A program made the translations under genes and the position numbers. The notes under the pieces were generated by a model. It did no database searches and had not been told where the DNA came from. It saw only the letters and a list, made by a program, of their open reading frames with translations. DNA of 46,479 bases from Porticoccaceae bacterium. GTDB lineage: Bacteria; Pseudomonadota; Gammaproteobacteria; Pseudomonadales; Porticoccaceae. The stretch lies in the NCBI GenBank assembly GCA_002689135.1, contig NZEU01000034.1:1-46479 (forward strand), in the 5' to 3' direction. Each line of letters starts with the position of its first letter. Position 1 is the first letter of the stretch. Shown here piece after piece: positions 34,966 to 43,952 of the stretch.

Positions 34966-36134
34966 GAAAACAACTATTCTATAGCATCGGAGTAATGTGT
35001 TTAGTTATTACTTGCCCGGTATTAAGCGATTATTCAAATCATCCCGATGCAATTCAATTCGCAGAACATATGTTTTATGAGCATAAGTTCTCAAAATCTT
35101 CGACAATTGAACTATTAAGAACCGCAAAGCGCTCAGATTCAGTAATCAAGGCAATGCAACGTCCCGCAGAAAAAACTAAGCCATGGCATCAATATAGAAA
35201 GCATTTTATAACTAAACAACGAATCGAAAATGGTGTAGTTTTCTGGAAGAAAAATAAATCATTCCTAAAGCAAGCGGAAGAAAGATTCGGTGTTAATGCT
35301 GCAATAATCGTCAGCATTATCGGCGTAGAGACAAATTATGGACGTAACGTCGGATCTCACAGAGTTATCGACGCCCTTTGCACTTTAGCCTTCGATTACT
35401 ATACAGAAATCGAAAAACGAGAATCTCGAAGAATATTTTTTACAGTGCAATTAGAGAATGTTCTCTTGCTTGCGCGCGAACAAAAACAAGATCCTTCTCA
35501 ACTAGTTGGCTCCTACGCAGGCGCAATGGGTTTAGGACAATTCATGCCCAATAGCTATAGGAATTTCGCTATAGACTTCGATGGAGATCAGTTCGCGGAT
35601 ATATGGAAAAATCCGGGTGATGCGATAGGAAGTGTGGCAAATTATTTTGCCCAACATGGCTGGGTGCCCGGCGACATTGTCGCCTTGCGCGGAGAACGCA
35701 AATCCACAACAAGTGCAGAAACACCCTCAAATTATCAAATCAAATCTGGAGATACGCTATATTCTATAGCTAATTACTTCGGACTTACAGTTTCTGAAAT
35801 TCAAAGAGTAAACACACTCTCAGATGCGGATGTATTATCCGTTGGAGAAACTCTTTTCTTACCCACAGAGATAGAATTCAATAAATTGTCAAAGCCATCT
35901 ATATCAATTGGCGATCTGAAGAAAGCGGGTCTCTCTACCCTAGAGCCCGCGAACGCAAATCGGCTTGCTCTCCCAATAATGCTGGATGTTGGTGTAGAGA
36001 AAGATTATTGGCTGGGACTACAAAACTTTTATGCAATAAGCCGTTACAACCCTCGCATTAAATATGCTATGGCCGTTTATCAACTAAGTGAATTAATTCG
36101 GAGCCAATATTGTGATCCAACGACTCTTTGCTAA
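34962..36134 (+). CDS. mltB: Membrane-bound lytic murein transglycosylase B with inserted LysM domain
   Basis: The product is 390 residues, with an N-terminal signal of the plain secretory type (about residues 1-21, no clear lipobox). The MltB catalytic domain has the catalytic glutamate in IIGVETNYGRNVG, GSYAGAMGLGQFMPNSYRNF and the Ca-loop-like DFDGDQFADIWKNPGDA. A LysM module is inserted at about residues 256-304 (YQIKSGDTLYSIANYFGLT, then LSVGETLFLPT) before the normal C-terminal lobe NPRIKYAMAVYQLSELI. The LysM should anchor the enzyme to glycan. The start is TTG at 34962 in a TTGA overlap with the rodA stop, seven bases after AGGAG. Confidence 0.93.
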   Translation: MRKQLFYSIGVMCLVITCPVLSDYSNHPDAIQFAEHMFYEHKFSKSSTIELLRTAKRSDSVIKAMQRPAEKTKPWHQYRKHFITKQRIENGVVFWKKNKSFLKQAEERFGVNAAIIVSIIGVETNYGRNVGSHRVIDALCTLAFDYYTEIEKRESRRIFFTVQLENVLLLAREQKQDPSQLVGSYAGAMGLGQFMPNSYRNFAIDFDGDQFADIWKNPGDAIGSVANYFAQHGWVPGDIVALRGERKSTTSAETPSNYQIKSGDTLYSIANYFGLTVSEIQRVNTLSDADVLSVGETLFLPTEIEFNKLSKPSISIGDLKKAGLSTLEPANANRLALPIMLDVGVEKDYWLGLQNFYAISRYNPRIKYAMAVYQLSELIRSQYCDPTTLC

Positions 36135-36932
36135 CGCACATTTATATATATTTTTTTTTTTGGTTGTAGCAATACTGAGCATATCAGGTTAGACGAAGAT
36201 GGACCCGGTGAGGCAATAGACATCGACTCGATACCCGAGGTCATTCCAAAAATTGAGGATATTACTCGTGCAGGTAACCGAAACCCATACACCCAATTCG
36301 GTGTTACATATTACTTACTTCCCTCTGCTGAAGGATATAAACAGAGCGGCATAGCGTCATGGTATGGAAAGAAATTTCACGGTCGTAGAACAGCTAATGG
36401 CGAAATATATGATATGTATGCAATGACTGCCGCGCACACTACTCTGCCTATTCCTTCTTACGCCAAGGTAACCAATATCAGCAACCAAAAATCTGTTGTA
36501 GTAAGAATAAATGATCGTGGTCCATTTCACTCGAACAGACTTATTGACCTCTCTTACGTCGCGGCACTTAAACTCGATTTTGCTGAAAAAGGCACAACAC
36601 AAGTCGAAGTTGAAGTCATAACGCCTCCAAAGATTATGGCTGACGATTCTTTGGCAAATCCGGTAAAAACCATGGCTAATATTAGAGGAAAAAAGAATTT
36701 TGACTTTTCAGGCGGTGTTTATCTCCAAGCGGGTGCTTTCTCGACTCGGGTGGCTGCTCAAAAGTTTCACGCGAATCTGGTAACACTCACGTCCACTCCT
36801 GTTAACTTGCTACAAGAGAACCAGCTCACAAAAGTAATAATTGGACCACTGACCAATCTAAATGTCTTGAACAAGCTCAGTGATGTACTAGAGTCCAATT
36901 TCAACATTACACCGATCTTACTTAGCCCGTAA
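36112..36932 (+). CDS. rlpA: RlpA septal/rare lipoprotein A with homopolymer frame break
   Basis: The body has a double-psi beta-barrel (SGIASWYGKKFHGRRTANGE, then MTAAHTTLP with the likely catalytic His and INDRGPFHSNRLIDLS with Asp) and a C-terminal SPOR domain (GGVYLQAGAFSTRVAAQKFH onward). This fits RlpA, a lytic transglycosylase acting on denuded glycan. The frame is open upstream as FFFGCSNTEHIRLDEDG but has no start codon. GTG at 36112, preceded by GGAG, gives MIQRLFANAHLYIF in another frame. One T added to, or two removed from, the 11-T run (36151-36161) would join them into a lipoprotein signal ahead of Cys. It overlaps mltB by 23 bases. Confidence 0.82.
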
Positions 36933-37028
36933 AGTCCTCCGAAAAGTTTAAGAGTAGAAGAATTAACAATATAACCCAAAATGATAGTATGCTTGATGAC
37001 TTTATTGTTAGAGGGAGTTGACAAATTT

Positions 37029-38204
37029 ATGTCCAAAAAGTGGTTTATAAGCGCGTTGAGTTGCGTTATCTCTATCATTATTTCACAAGCACTGCTAGGA
37101 CAAGAGGCATTACCAAAAGCTCCAGGAATAACTGCGAAATCTTGGATCTTGATAGATGCGAATACAGGATTTGTCATTACAGAGAATAATGCCGACATAG
37201 CTCTACCTCCCGCCAGTTTGGTAAAAATGATGACGACCCATATCGCTTCGAACCAAATAAGCAGGGGAATGATAGATGAATTTGAAAACGTCACTATCAG
37301 CGATAATGCTTGGGCCAAAGGGGGCGCTAAAACAGACGGTTCGACGATGTTTCTCAATCCAAGAAGTCAAGTTTCGATAATTGATTTAATCCGGGGTATT
37401 ATAATTCAGTCTGGTAACGATGCGGCCATAGCTTTGGCGGAACACATCAGCGGTAATGAAGAAAGCTTTAGTGTCCTTATGAACCAAACTGCCCGAGATA
37501 TCGGCATGAGTAACACTTTTTTCACAAATTCCACAGGTTTACCCGCGGATGAAATGAGGTCCTCTGCTCGCGATTTATCCATCCTCGCAAGAGCAATCGT
37601 ACAAGGCGATCCGGATCACTATGCAATATACTCGGAAAAATATTTCCAACACAACAATATAAATCAACCAAACCGAAATCGCCTATTGTGGCGCGATAGC
37701 GCTGTGGATGGATTAAAAACGGGACATACACAGGCGGCTGGATACTGTCTTGTCGCATCTGCTATACGAAACGATATGCGTCTAATTTCTGTTGTCTTGG
37801 GGGCTCCAAGCGCAGAAATTAGAACACGTCAATCGCAAAAACTTCTCACGTATGGTTTTCGTCATTTCAACACGAAAAAAGTATACACGGCAGGCGACTT
37901 AGTCAAAGAAAATGCGAAGGTTTGGTTCGGAAAAGAAAATTTTGTCGATATTGTAGTAGCCGATGATGTTACCCTAACCTTTCCAAAACGTGCAGAAGAG
38001 CTTTTAACTGCGAAAATTATTATTGATGAGCAGCTTAATGCTCCTTTAATGGCTGGACAAGAAGTGGGTCGACTCCAAGTAAGTTTAACTGAAAAGCATC
38101 TCATCGATATAGCTATCGTTTCGGAAAAAGATGTACCTCAGTCTGGACTGTTAGCTCGTATATTTGACTGGATAGTATTATTTCTGACAAAAATAATGTC
38201 CTGA
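37029..38204 (+). CDS. dacA: D-alanyl-D-alanine carboxypeptidase (PBP5/6 family)
   Basis: This 391-residue exported enzyme has a signal peptide (MSKKWFISALSCVISIII to about residue 24). The serine carboxypeptidase domain has SLVK with Ser63, SGNDAA (SxN) and LKTGHTQAAGYC (KTG), then the PBP5-type C-terminal beta domain. A C-terminal amphipathic helix (ARIFDWIVLFLTKIMS) anchors it to the inner membrane. It trims the terminal D-Ala from pentapeptides. ATG 37029 is chosen over an upstream in-frame ATG at 36981, because the signal peptide then starts with the basic MSKK; GGAG lies about 11 bases before. Confidence 0.95.
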   Translation: MSKKWFISALSCVISIIISQALLGQEALPKAPGITAKSWILIDANTGFVITENNADIALPPASLVKMMTTHIASNQISRGMIDEFENVTISDNAWAKGGAKTDGSTMFLNPRSQVSIIDLIRGIIIQSGNDAAIALAEHISGNEESFSVLMNQTARDIGMSNTFFTNSTGLPADEMRSSARDLSILARAIVQGDPDHYAIYSEKYFQHNNINQPNRNRLLWRDSAVDGLKTGHTQAAGYCLVASAIRNDMRLISVVLGAPSAEIRTRQSQKLLTYGFRHFNTKKVYTAGDLVKENAKVWFGKENFVDIVVADDVTLTFPKRAEELLTAKIIIDEQLNAPLMAGQEVGRLQVSLTEKHLIDIAIVSEKDVPQSGLLARIFDWIVLFLTKIMS

Positions 38205-38268
38205 CCTTCCAAAGCTAGTCACTTTATGCGCGAATATAAAATATATTTAATACCCCCTAATAAAATCA

Positions 38269-38535
38269 ATGTTAAATGAACCACCCAAAATCACCTTTCC
38301 ATGCAACTACCCAATTAAAATTATGGGGGCAAACCACCCTGATTTTGAATTACAAGTCAAGGTGATACTACAACAGCATGTTCCAGATTTTGACCAAAAC
38401 CTCGCATCAAAAAGAATTAGTGCACGTGGTACTTGGATCGCTTTGACCGTGACTATTATCGCAAGTGAAAAGTCACAACTTGATGCTATTTTTCGTGACC
38501 TAAAGGCTTGCGTCCACGTGCGTTTGGTACTCTAA
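38269..38535 (+). CDS. ybeD: YbeD/DUF493 regulatory-fold protein
   Basis: This 88-residue protein of the YbeD family has an ACT-like fold. FPCNYPIKIMGANHPDFELQ (about residues 10-29) and KRISARGTWIALTVTIIAS (about 48-66) are the family core. It usually sits between dacA and lipB, as here, and its exact role is not established. lipB follows directly after two bases. Confidence 0.93.
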   Translation: MLNEPPKITFPCNYPIKIMGANHPDFELQVKVILQQHVPDFDQNLASKRISARGTWIALTVTIIASEKSQLDAIFRDLKACVHVRLVL

Positions 38536-38537
38536 AA

Positions 38538-39200
38538 ATGTGCATATCAAAGAAGCTTCAAGTACGTCAACTCGGAATCCAGCCATATGAGAGAACACTT
38601 ATGGCCATGCACCATTTTACAAAAACAAGAACAGCTGAAACTTTAGATGAACTCTGGTTGTTAGAACACCCTCCAACTTTTACCGTGGGGCTAACAGGAA
38701 GGAAAAAGGATATTTTTTGTTCGAACAAGATCCCCGTCGTCAAGAGCGATCGGGGAGGTCAAGTCACTTATCACGGCTTTGGGCAGATCACCGCTTATGT
38801 ATTAATAGATTTAAAACGCAAAAATCTTTCCATTCCAAAGTTGGTAACGGAATTGGAAAACATAATTATTGACGCCCTTAATCACTGGGAAATAATTGCA
38901 TCAAGACAGACAGGACATCCCGGCGTTTATGTTGGTAACAAGAAAATTGCATCCATAGGCCTTCGAGTAAAAAACTACTGCTCGTATCATGGATTCAGTC
39001 TAAATGTGGACATGGATCTTACTCCTTGGGAACAGATCTTTCCATGCGGTCAAAATGTAAATATGACGCAAATTGCTGATCAACTAAAGGGTAAGATATC
39101 ACTGCCGATGGTCTATACTGTTTTACTGGAAAAATTTATACATAACCTCCAATTTTGTTACTTAAAGAGTATCCAATCCACATATGATCACTATGCGTAA
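38538..39200 (+). CDS. lipB: Octanoyl-[acyl carrier protein]-protein transferase
   Basis: This 220-residue enzyme moves octanoyl groups from ACP to lipoyl domains. VKSDRGGQVTYHGFGQITAY (about residues 70-89) forms the substrate pocket, the catalytic Lys is in VGNKKIASIGLRV, and the catalytic Cys is in FPCGQNVNMTQI. Length is typical. ATG 38538 comes two bases after the ybeD stop; a longer frame from 38508 would overlap ybeD and gives no better homology. The lipA gene follows after 27 bases. Confidence 0.96.
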   Translation: MCISKKLQVRQLGIQPYERTLMAMHHFTKTRTAETLDELWLLEHPPTFTVGLTGRKKDIFCSNKIPVVKSDRGGQVTYHGFGQITAYVLIDLKRKNLSIPKLVTELENIIIDALNHWEIIASRQTGHPGVYVGNKKIASIGLRVKNYCSYHGFSLNVDMDLTPWEQIFPCGQNVNMTQIADQLKGKISLPMVYTVLLEKFIHNLQFCYLKSIQSTYDHYA

Positions 39201-39227
39201 CAGTTTTATAAACAGAGATTTGCTTTA

Positions 39228-40196
39228 ATGAGTACAAGAACTTTGGTACCCCCCAAAAGGTCTGAGAGACTAAAACAAGGAGAAAAGTATCGTAGCGCAA
39301 CTAAAGTAGAACGAATCCCAGTAAAAGTGATCCCGTCAATAGAAATCGCTCGGAAGCCAGCTTGGTTGAGAGTCCCGACTAAAACCTCTCGAAAAGTGCA
39401 GCTAATCAAAAATGTGCTACGAAAAAATAGACTTGCCACAGTCTGCGAAGAAGCGTCATGCCCCAATCTCAATGAATGCTTCTCTAATGGAACTGCAACA
39501 TTTATGATTATGGGTGATATTTGTACCAGGCGATGTCCGTTTTGTGATGTTGGTCACGGAAAGCCTCTACCCTTGGATGAAAATGAGCCAAGCAATTTAT
39601 CCAAAGCTATAGCAGAAATGAATCTGAAATACGTTGTGATTACCTCAGTGGACAGAGATGATCTTCGTGATGGTGGGGCCCAACACTTCGCAGATTGTAT
39701 TAGCTCAGCCAGAAAAAAAATCCCACAATTAAAGATCGAGGTTTTAGTACCTGATTTTCGCGGGCGCATGGATGTGGCATTGGATATCTTGAGCGATTCG
39801 CCACCCGATGTTTTTAATCACAATATTGAGACAATACAAGATCTTTATAGGAAAGTAAGACCGGGAGCAAATTATGAGTGGTCTCTGCGTCTATTGAGCG
39901 AGCATTTGTCACGAAATCCGAAGGTGCCCACAAAATCTGGCCTCATGGTAGGGTTAGGGGAAACTAAAACTGATATCTTCAAGACGATTGATGATCTTCG
40001 CTCTAATGGTGTGACGATGCTCACCATAGGGCAATATCTTCAGCCCTCGGTGAATCATCTAAAAATTGAGAGATTTGTTCACCCTGAAGAATTTGAAGAA
40101 TATGCCAAATATGCGCTAAATGTCGGTTTCACCCACGCGGTGTGTGGTCCCCTTGTAAGGTCCAGTTATCATGCCGAAAAACAAGCTCTGTGCTAA
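39228..40196 (+). CDS. lipA: Lipoyl synthase (radical SAM)
   Basis: This 322-residue enzyme inserts two sulfur atoms into octanoyl groups. Both [4Fe-4S] clusters are recognisable: the auxiliary cluster motif [12 protein letters not shown] (about residues 73-84) and the radical SAM motif CTRRCPFC (about 99-106). The serine that ligates the auxiliary cluster in the family is within [11 protein letters not shown] near the C-terminus. The N-terminal 40 residues are basic and variable. The last gene of the block; a doubtful minus-strand frame overlaps its 3' end. Confidence 0.97.
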   Translation: MSTRTLVPPKRSERLKQGEKYRSATKVERIPVKVIPSIEIARKPAWLRVPTKTSRKVQLIKNVLRKNRLATVCEEASCPNLNECFSNGTATFMIMGDICTRRCPFCDVGHGKPLPLDENEPSNLSKAIAEMNLKYVVITSVDRDDLRDGGAQHFADCISSARKKIPQLKIEVLVPDFRGRMDVALDILSDSPPDVFNHNIETIQDLYRKVRPGANYEWSLRLLSEHLSRNPKVPTKSGLMVGLGETKTDIFKTIDDLRSNGVTMLTIGQYLQPSVNHLKIERFVHPEEFEEYAKYALNVGFTHAVCGPLVRSSYHAEKQALC

Positions 40197-40341
40197 ACAC
40201 GAGTTCACGGTACTCTCTGAACTGATCCCGATTTTCTTTGTGAAAATTGTCAACCATATAAGACATTGTCTTAAACCCGTTTTTATCATCGTACGTAGCC
40301 GTTATTAAGTTGCAGACTTCATAACTTTTTTTACCACACAC
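40129..40341 (-). pseudogene. Possible CxxC-containing gene fragment, in frame after the unit at 40375
   Basis: Reading the minus strand, after the stop of the 112-codon frame (40375) the same frame continues VRNCFDLFRCIVCGKKSYEV and CNLITATYDDKNGFKT, then [19 protein letters not shown]. The CxxC pair, a later Cys and the natural-looking composition suggest a metal-binding domain, but there is no ATG and no ribosome binding site. Only GTG 40341 could start it, and that would cut the CxxC motif. The end overlaps lipA. It may be a decayed gene or the second half of a protein split by TGA. Confidence 0.3.
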
Positions 40342-40374
40342 GATACATCGGAAAAGATCAAAACAATTTCGAAC

Positions 40375-40713
40375 TCAACGCTCTCGACTACCGCTTTCGT
40401 TGATCCAAACTTCTCTTAGTGGTTCCCCAAAGTCATCATAAATAAGTTTTTTATGCCTTCCCGACTTAGTGCGAGTCAGCAGTTTAGATTTGTTAGTTTT
40501 TACTTTACGAGCATCAATAGTTGCAACGACGTCGATGAGACAAGTTTTACTTCCCGAGGCTTCGCCCATTGTGAATACTGGTCTAGGGCGGGGCTCGTTT
40601 GTATTCCGACCAGACTCACCAAGCGATATTTTTTCTATCGATCCACCACTAGAGAGATAGTCTTGTGTTTTTGCCACGATCGCTTTTCGTATAGATTTTT
40701 TACTCAGCTTCAC
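40375..40713 (-). CDS. Basic hypothetical protein
   Basis: This 112-residue product is very rich in Lys, Arg and Ser. KSIRKAIVAKTQDYLSSGGS and IEKISLGESG near the N-terminus resemble the helix-GG-I motif of several small DNA- or RNA-associated proteobacterial proteins; KKLIYDDFGEPLREVW near the C-terminus looks conserved in style. I cannot name a family. The start is GTG at 40713 with no ribosome binding site. It lies downstream of the RND permease gene on the same strand (62 bases), and the opposite frame is poor in protein character. Confidence 0.4.
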   Translation of the reverse strand: MKLSKKSIRKAIVAKTQDYLSSGGSIEKISLGESGRNTNEPRPRPVFTMGEASGSKTCLIDVVATIDARKVKTNKSKLLTRTKSGRHKKLIYDDFGEPLREVWINESGSRER

Positions 40714-40775
40714 TTTGCGACAATCACACGAATTCGGTAAATAGTATCGAATTTGTAAATCACAAACAAATTAAA

Positions 40776-43700
40776 TTATCTCCCATTCGCTATTGAGGTG
40801 TTCATCGACGTCATCTCGTAGATACGACTTGGTAACACCAATAGGGCCGGCGTCAACAACAGCGTCATCACCGTAGATAACAACAAACCATCGACGATTG
40901 CACTGGCTAGCGGCTGCCACCAAGAGACAACCATTCCACCTCTCTCCCAACTGCGGTTAACAATATCGATACTAAAACCGTTCGCGAGAGGAAGCAAACC
41001 CACTATGGTTGTTGTCGAAGTCAAAATAATTGGTCGGAACCGAGATTTTGTTGCCTCAAAAACCGCCATTTCTGGTGTTATACCGATTGTTTTTTTTCTT
41101 ATATAGTTATAGGTATGTAGCAAGACGATATTATTATTCACAACAATCCCAGCCAAAGCCACAATACCAATCCCGGTTAATGTAATACTAAATACGTCTT
41201 TACCGACCAGTAACCCCAACAAAACTCCAGCTGTCGATATAACTACCGAGAAGAGTATTAAAAATGTCTGATAGAAGCTGTTGAAGTGGGCCAGCATGAG
41301 CACCAGCATAAGTCCCAAAGCAGTTCCAAAAGATATCAACAAAAAGTTGGCAGATTCGGCCTGCTCCTCATTGACCCCCCGAAATTTAACTTCAACATTG
41401 TGAGGAATATCGGCATTTTTTAGCCACGCATTAATCTGCCGTATTTGGTCATCAATCAGAAATCCTTTCTCAGAAAACGCCATAACCATAACAGACTCTT
41501 GCATATCCAGCCGGTTTATAGTGTCAATTTTATCGACAGGGCGTCTTTCCGTGAAAATACCTATCGGAACTGAACCAAGGGCTGAGTTCACAAGGAGACC
41601 ATCTAATTCGGTAAAATTTCTTTGTAATTTCGGGTACCTGAGACTTATTTCAACCTCTTCTTCAGCATCATCGGGCCGAAAATAACTCAAAGGCAAACCA
41701 TTCGTAACTAACTGTATTGATTGCCCTAAAGTCTTTACATTTACATCAGTCATGGAAGCTAAGGATCGATCAATTCGAAATTCCCATTGAACCCCCGCAA
41801 TCGGTATCGTATCTTCCAAATCCCTAAATCCATCAACGTTTTTCGAAATCCATTGTTTTATCCGATCCGCAGTTCGATACATTTCATCACGATTTTTGGA
41901 AGATACCTGAAGCTGCAAATCCTTACCTACTGGCGGGCCATTGTCAAGATTTTGGCCAGTAGCATTAACGCCGGGAATTTTGCCTAAAGCCACTCGAATT
42001 TTTGCAAAGACCTGCGCACTAGACAGTGCACGTTCTCTACTTGGCGTTAGTTCAACGAAAATTATACTTATTTGATCTTTACTTGTATCTTTTCGGATAA
42101 GCCAGCCCCCTCCACTGGTGGCGTGAAGCTTTTTGATTTCATCAAACTTACTTATGCTTTTCAAAACTTGATCGGTAAGACCCCGTTTTTGACTAACAGA
42201 GAGATTACCTTGAGCCCGGACTGATATAGTGCCAAATCGGTGCTCAGTCTCTGTAAAAAATTCACTTCCAATTCCAAACTTTACATATCCTAAAAACACC
42301 GATAGCAAAAATGTAAGCAATAGAGCCACCGTGATAAGTGGCCGGTTAATCACCTCTCTTAAAAGTTTGAGATAGATAACATAAAAATACGTTAAAAAAC
42401 CACCCAGAGGCTGTTTTGACGCATAACTTCGGTTTTTCGAACCATTCGAAAGTACGCTACGTTCAATCACTACTCCGAGCGTCGGCGCAAAAATCAATGC
42501 GTACAACAACGACCAAAGAAGCACAGCAAATACAGTAACCGGCATGTATGCCATGAATTTACCCGTTGTACCAGGCCAAAATAGTAACGGCGAGAAAGCG
42601 GCCAACGTGGTTCCTATAGACGCACCTATCGGTAATCTCATTCTTTCAACTGCCTCTTTATAAGCGTCTGAGGCATTTGTTCCTGTTGCCATTCTGGCAT
42701 CGGCAAATTCAACAACTACAATCGCACCATCAATCAGCATCCCCAATGATAGTAACAATCCAAACATAACGACAAAGTTGTAGCTATATCCAAGAAATAA
42801 AATTATAACCAGTGACCCAAGAAGACAAAAAGGAACAGCAAGTGTTACCAATATGCCGGATTGAAAGCCCAAAGTAGCGACGACGAGAATAAGAACCAAC
42901 GCCATCGCAGTCAAAATATTCCCTGTCAGCTCGTCCACAAGCGCCCGAGAGTAAGGAGCCGAATCAAATAAGAAATCTATGTTAATATTTTGAGAAAATA
43001 AATGGCGATCTCTTGTAACTAAGTCTCTCACCAACTGTACCGTTTCAATTGAATTTGCACCCGGACGCTTCATCACATCAAGCGTAATCGCATCAATACC
43101 ATTTACAGTGCTAAATCCGCTGGCATCTTTAAATTTTCGTGCAATTTGAGCCACATCGCCTAACTTTAAAACTCCATTCTCAGAACTCTTTATTGGAATT
43201 CCTCTTACGTCTCGCTCGTCCTCAATAAGTGCGGGTACCTTTATACTAAAAAGACCCGATATCGCGTCTAGTTGACCTGCGGGTACAACAAGGTTGTTGA
43301 CTGAAAAAATATTAAGAATCTCGTCTAAGGTAACTTGATAATATCTCAGCCGCTCTGGCATGAGTGAGATCTCTAATACCTCTTCCCGATATCCACCCAG
43401 TTTAGCCTCCAACACATGCGGCAACTTTTCAAATTGCGCTTCAAAATACTTTGCAACGGCATCCAGCTCTCGATGAGATTCTCCCGCAGCAGAAAACGCA
43501 ACAACTACCTCCGGCAACCGAATGCTTATCTCTTCGATTATTGGTTCCTCGGTGTCCTCTGGAAATTTTGTACTCGCTCTCTCGACTGCGTTTCGTAAAT
43601 CAGTCAAGACCCCTTTTGCTTGGCGATCAATTTCAAACTCCACAATAATTTGGATAGAGTCATCCCGTGAAGTCCCGATTATCTCCTTCACACCATCTAG

Positions 43701-43952
43701 ATTTTTTAATTCGCTCTCAATTGGAGTGATTAATAACCGAGCACCGTCCTCTGACGAAATTCCCTCATGTTGTACCACAATTAAAAAAACAGGTATCTGT
43801 ATATCTGGTTCCATTTCAACAGGGAGAGTTTTAAATGCGAAAACACCTACAGACAAAACCAGAAACATAATGAATAAAGTAACCTTCGGTGTCTTTATAA
43901 GGGAATTTATCACACCTACCTTCAAAGGGATCTCTGCTCGGTCTTTATTCAT
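40776..43952 (-). CDS. RND efflux permease with atypical proton-relay residues
   Basis: This 1058-residue inner-membrane pump has the two six-helix repeats and two large periplasmic loops of AcrB-type transporters. The N-terminal helix is followed by LPVEMEPDIQIPVFLIVVQH, and helix 4 carries GMLIDGAIVVVEFADA. AcrB has two Asp there and a Lys in helix 10; here the second Asp is Gly, and the helix-10 region reads AGIVVNNNIVLLHTYN with Asn in place of Lys. This occurs in a separate branch of the family. The start is ATG 43952, overlapping the adaptor stop by eight bases in ATGAATAA. No outer-membrane channel gene is adjacent. Substrates are unknown. Confidence 0.92.
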   Translation of the reverse strand: MNKDRAEIPLKVGVINSLIKTPKVTLFIMFLVLSVGVFAFKTLPVEMEPDIQIPVFLIVVQHEGISSEDGARLLITPIESELKNLDGVKEIIGTSRDDSIQIIVEFEIDRQAKGVLTDLRNAVERASTKFPEDTEEPIIEEISIRLPEVVVAFSAAGESHRELDAVAKYFEAQFEKLPHVLEAKLGGYREEVLEISLMPERLRYYQVTLDEILNIFSVNNLVVPAGQLDAISGLFSIKVPALIEDERDVRGIPIKSSENGVLKLGDVAQIARKFKDASGFSTVNGIDAITLDVMKRPGANSIETVQLVRDLVTRDRHLFSQNINIDFLFDSAPYSRALVDELTGNILTAMALVLILVVATLGFQSGILVTLAVPFCLLGSLVIILFLGYSYNFVVMFGLLLSLGMLIDGAIVVVEFADARMATGTNASDAYKEAVERMRLPIGASIGTTLAAFSPLLFWPGTTGKFMAYMPVTVFAVLLWSLLYALIFAPTLGVVIERSVLSNGSKNRSYASKQPLGGFLTYFYVIYLKLLREVINRPLITVALLLTFLLSVFLGYVKFGIGSEFFTETEHRFGTISVRAQGNLSVSQKRGLTDQVLKSISKFDEIKKLHATSGGGWLIRKDTSKDQISIIFVELTPSRERALSSAQVFAKIRVALGKIPGVNATGQNLDNGPPVGKDLQLQVSSKNRDEMYRTADRIKQWISKNVDGFRDLEDTIPIAGVQWEFRIDRSLASMTDVNVKTLGQSIQLVTNGLPLSYFRPDDAEEEVEISLRYPKLQRNFTELDGLLVNSALGSVPIGIFTERRPVDKIDTINRLDMQESVMVMAFSEKGFLIDDQIRQINAWLKNADIPHNVEVKFRGVNEEQAESANFLLISFGTALGLMLVLMLAHFNSFYQTFLILFSVVISTAGVLLGLLVGKDVFSITLTGIGIVALAGIVVNNNIVLLHTYNYIRKKTIGITPEMAVFEATKSRFRPIILTSTTTIVGLLPLANGFSIDIVNRSWERGGMVVSWWQPLASAIVDGLLLSTVMTLLLTPALLVLPSRIYEMTSMNTSIANGR

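Noticed and set aside
36767-37357. 196-codon minus frame opposite rlpA and dacA
   Set aside because: It spans two well-supported plus-strand genes and is an antisense shadow.
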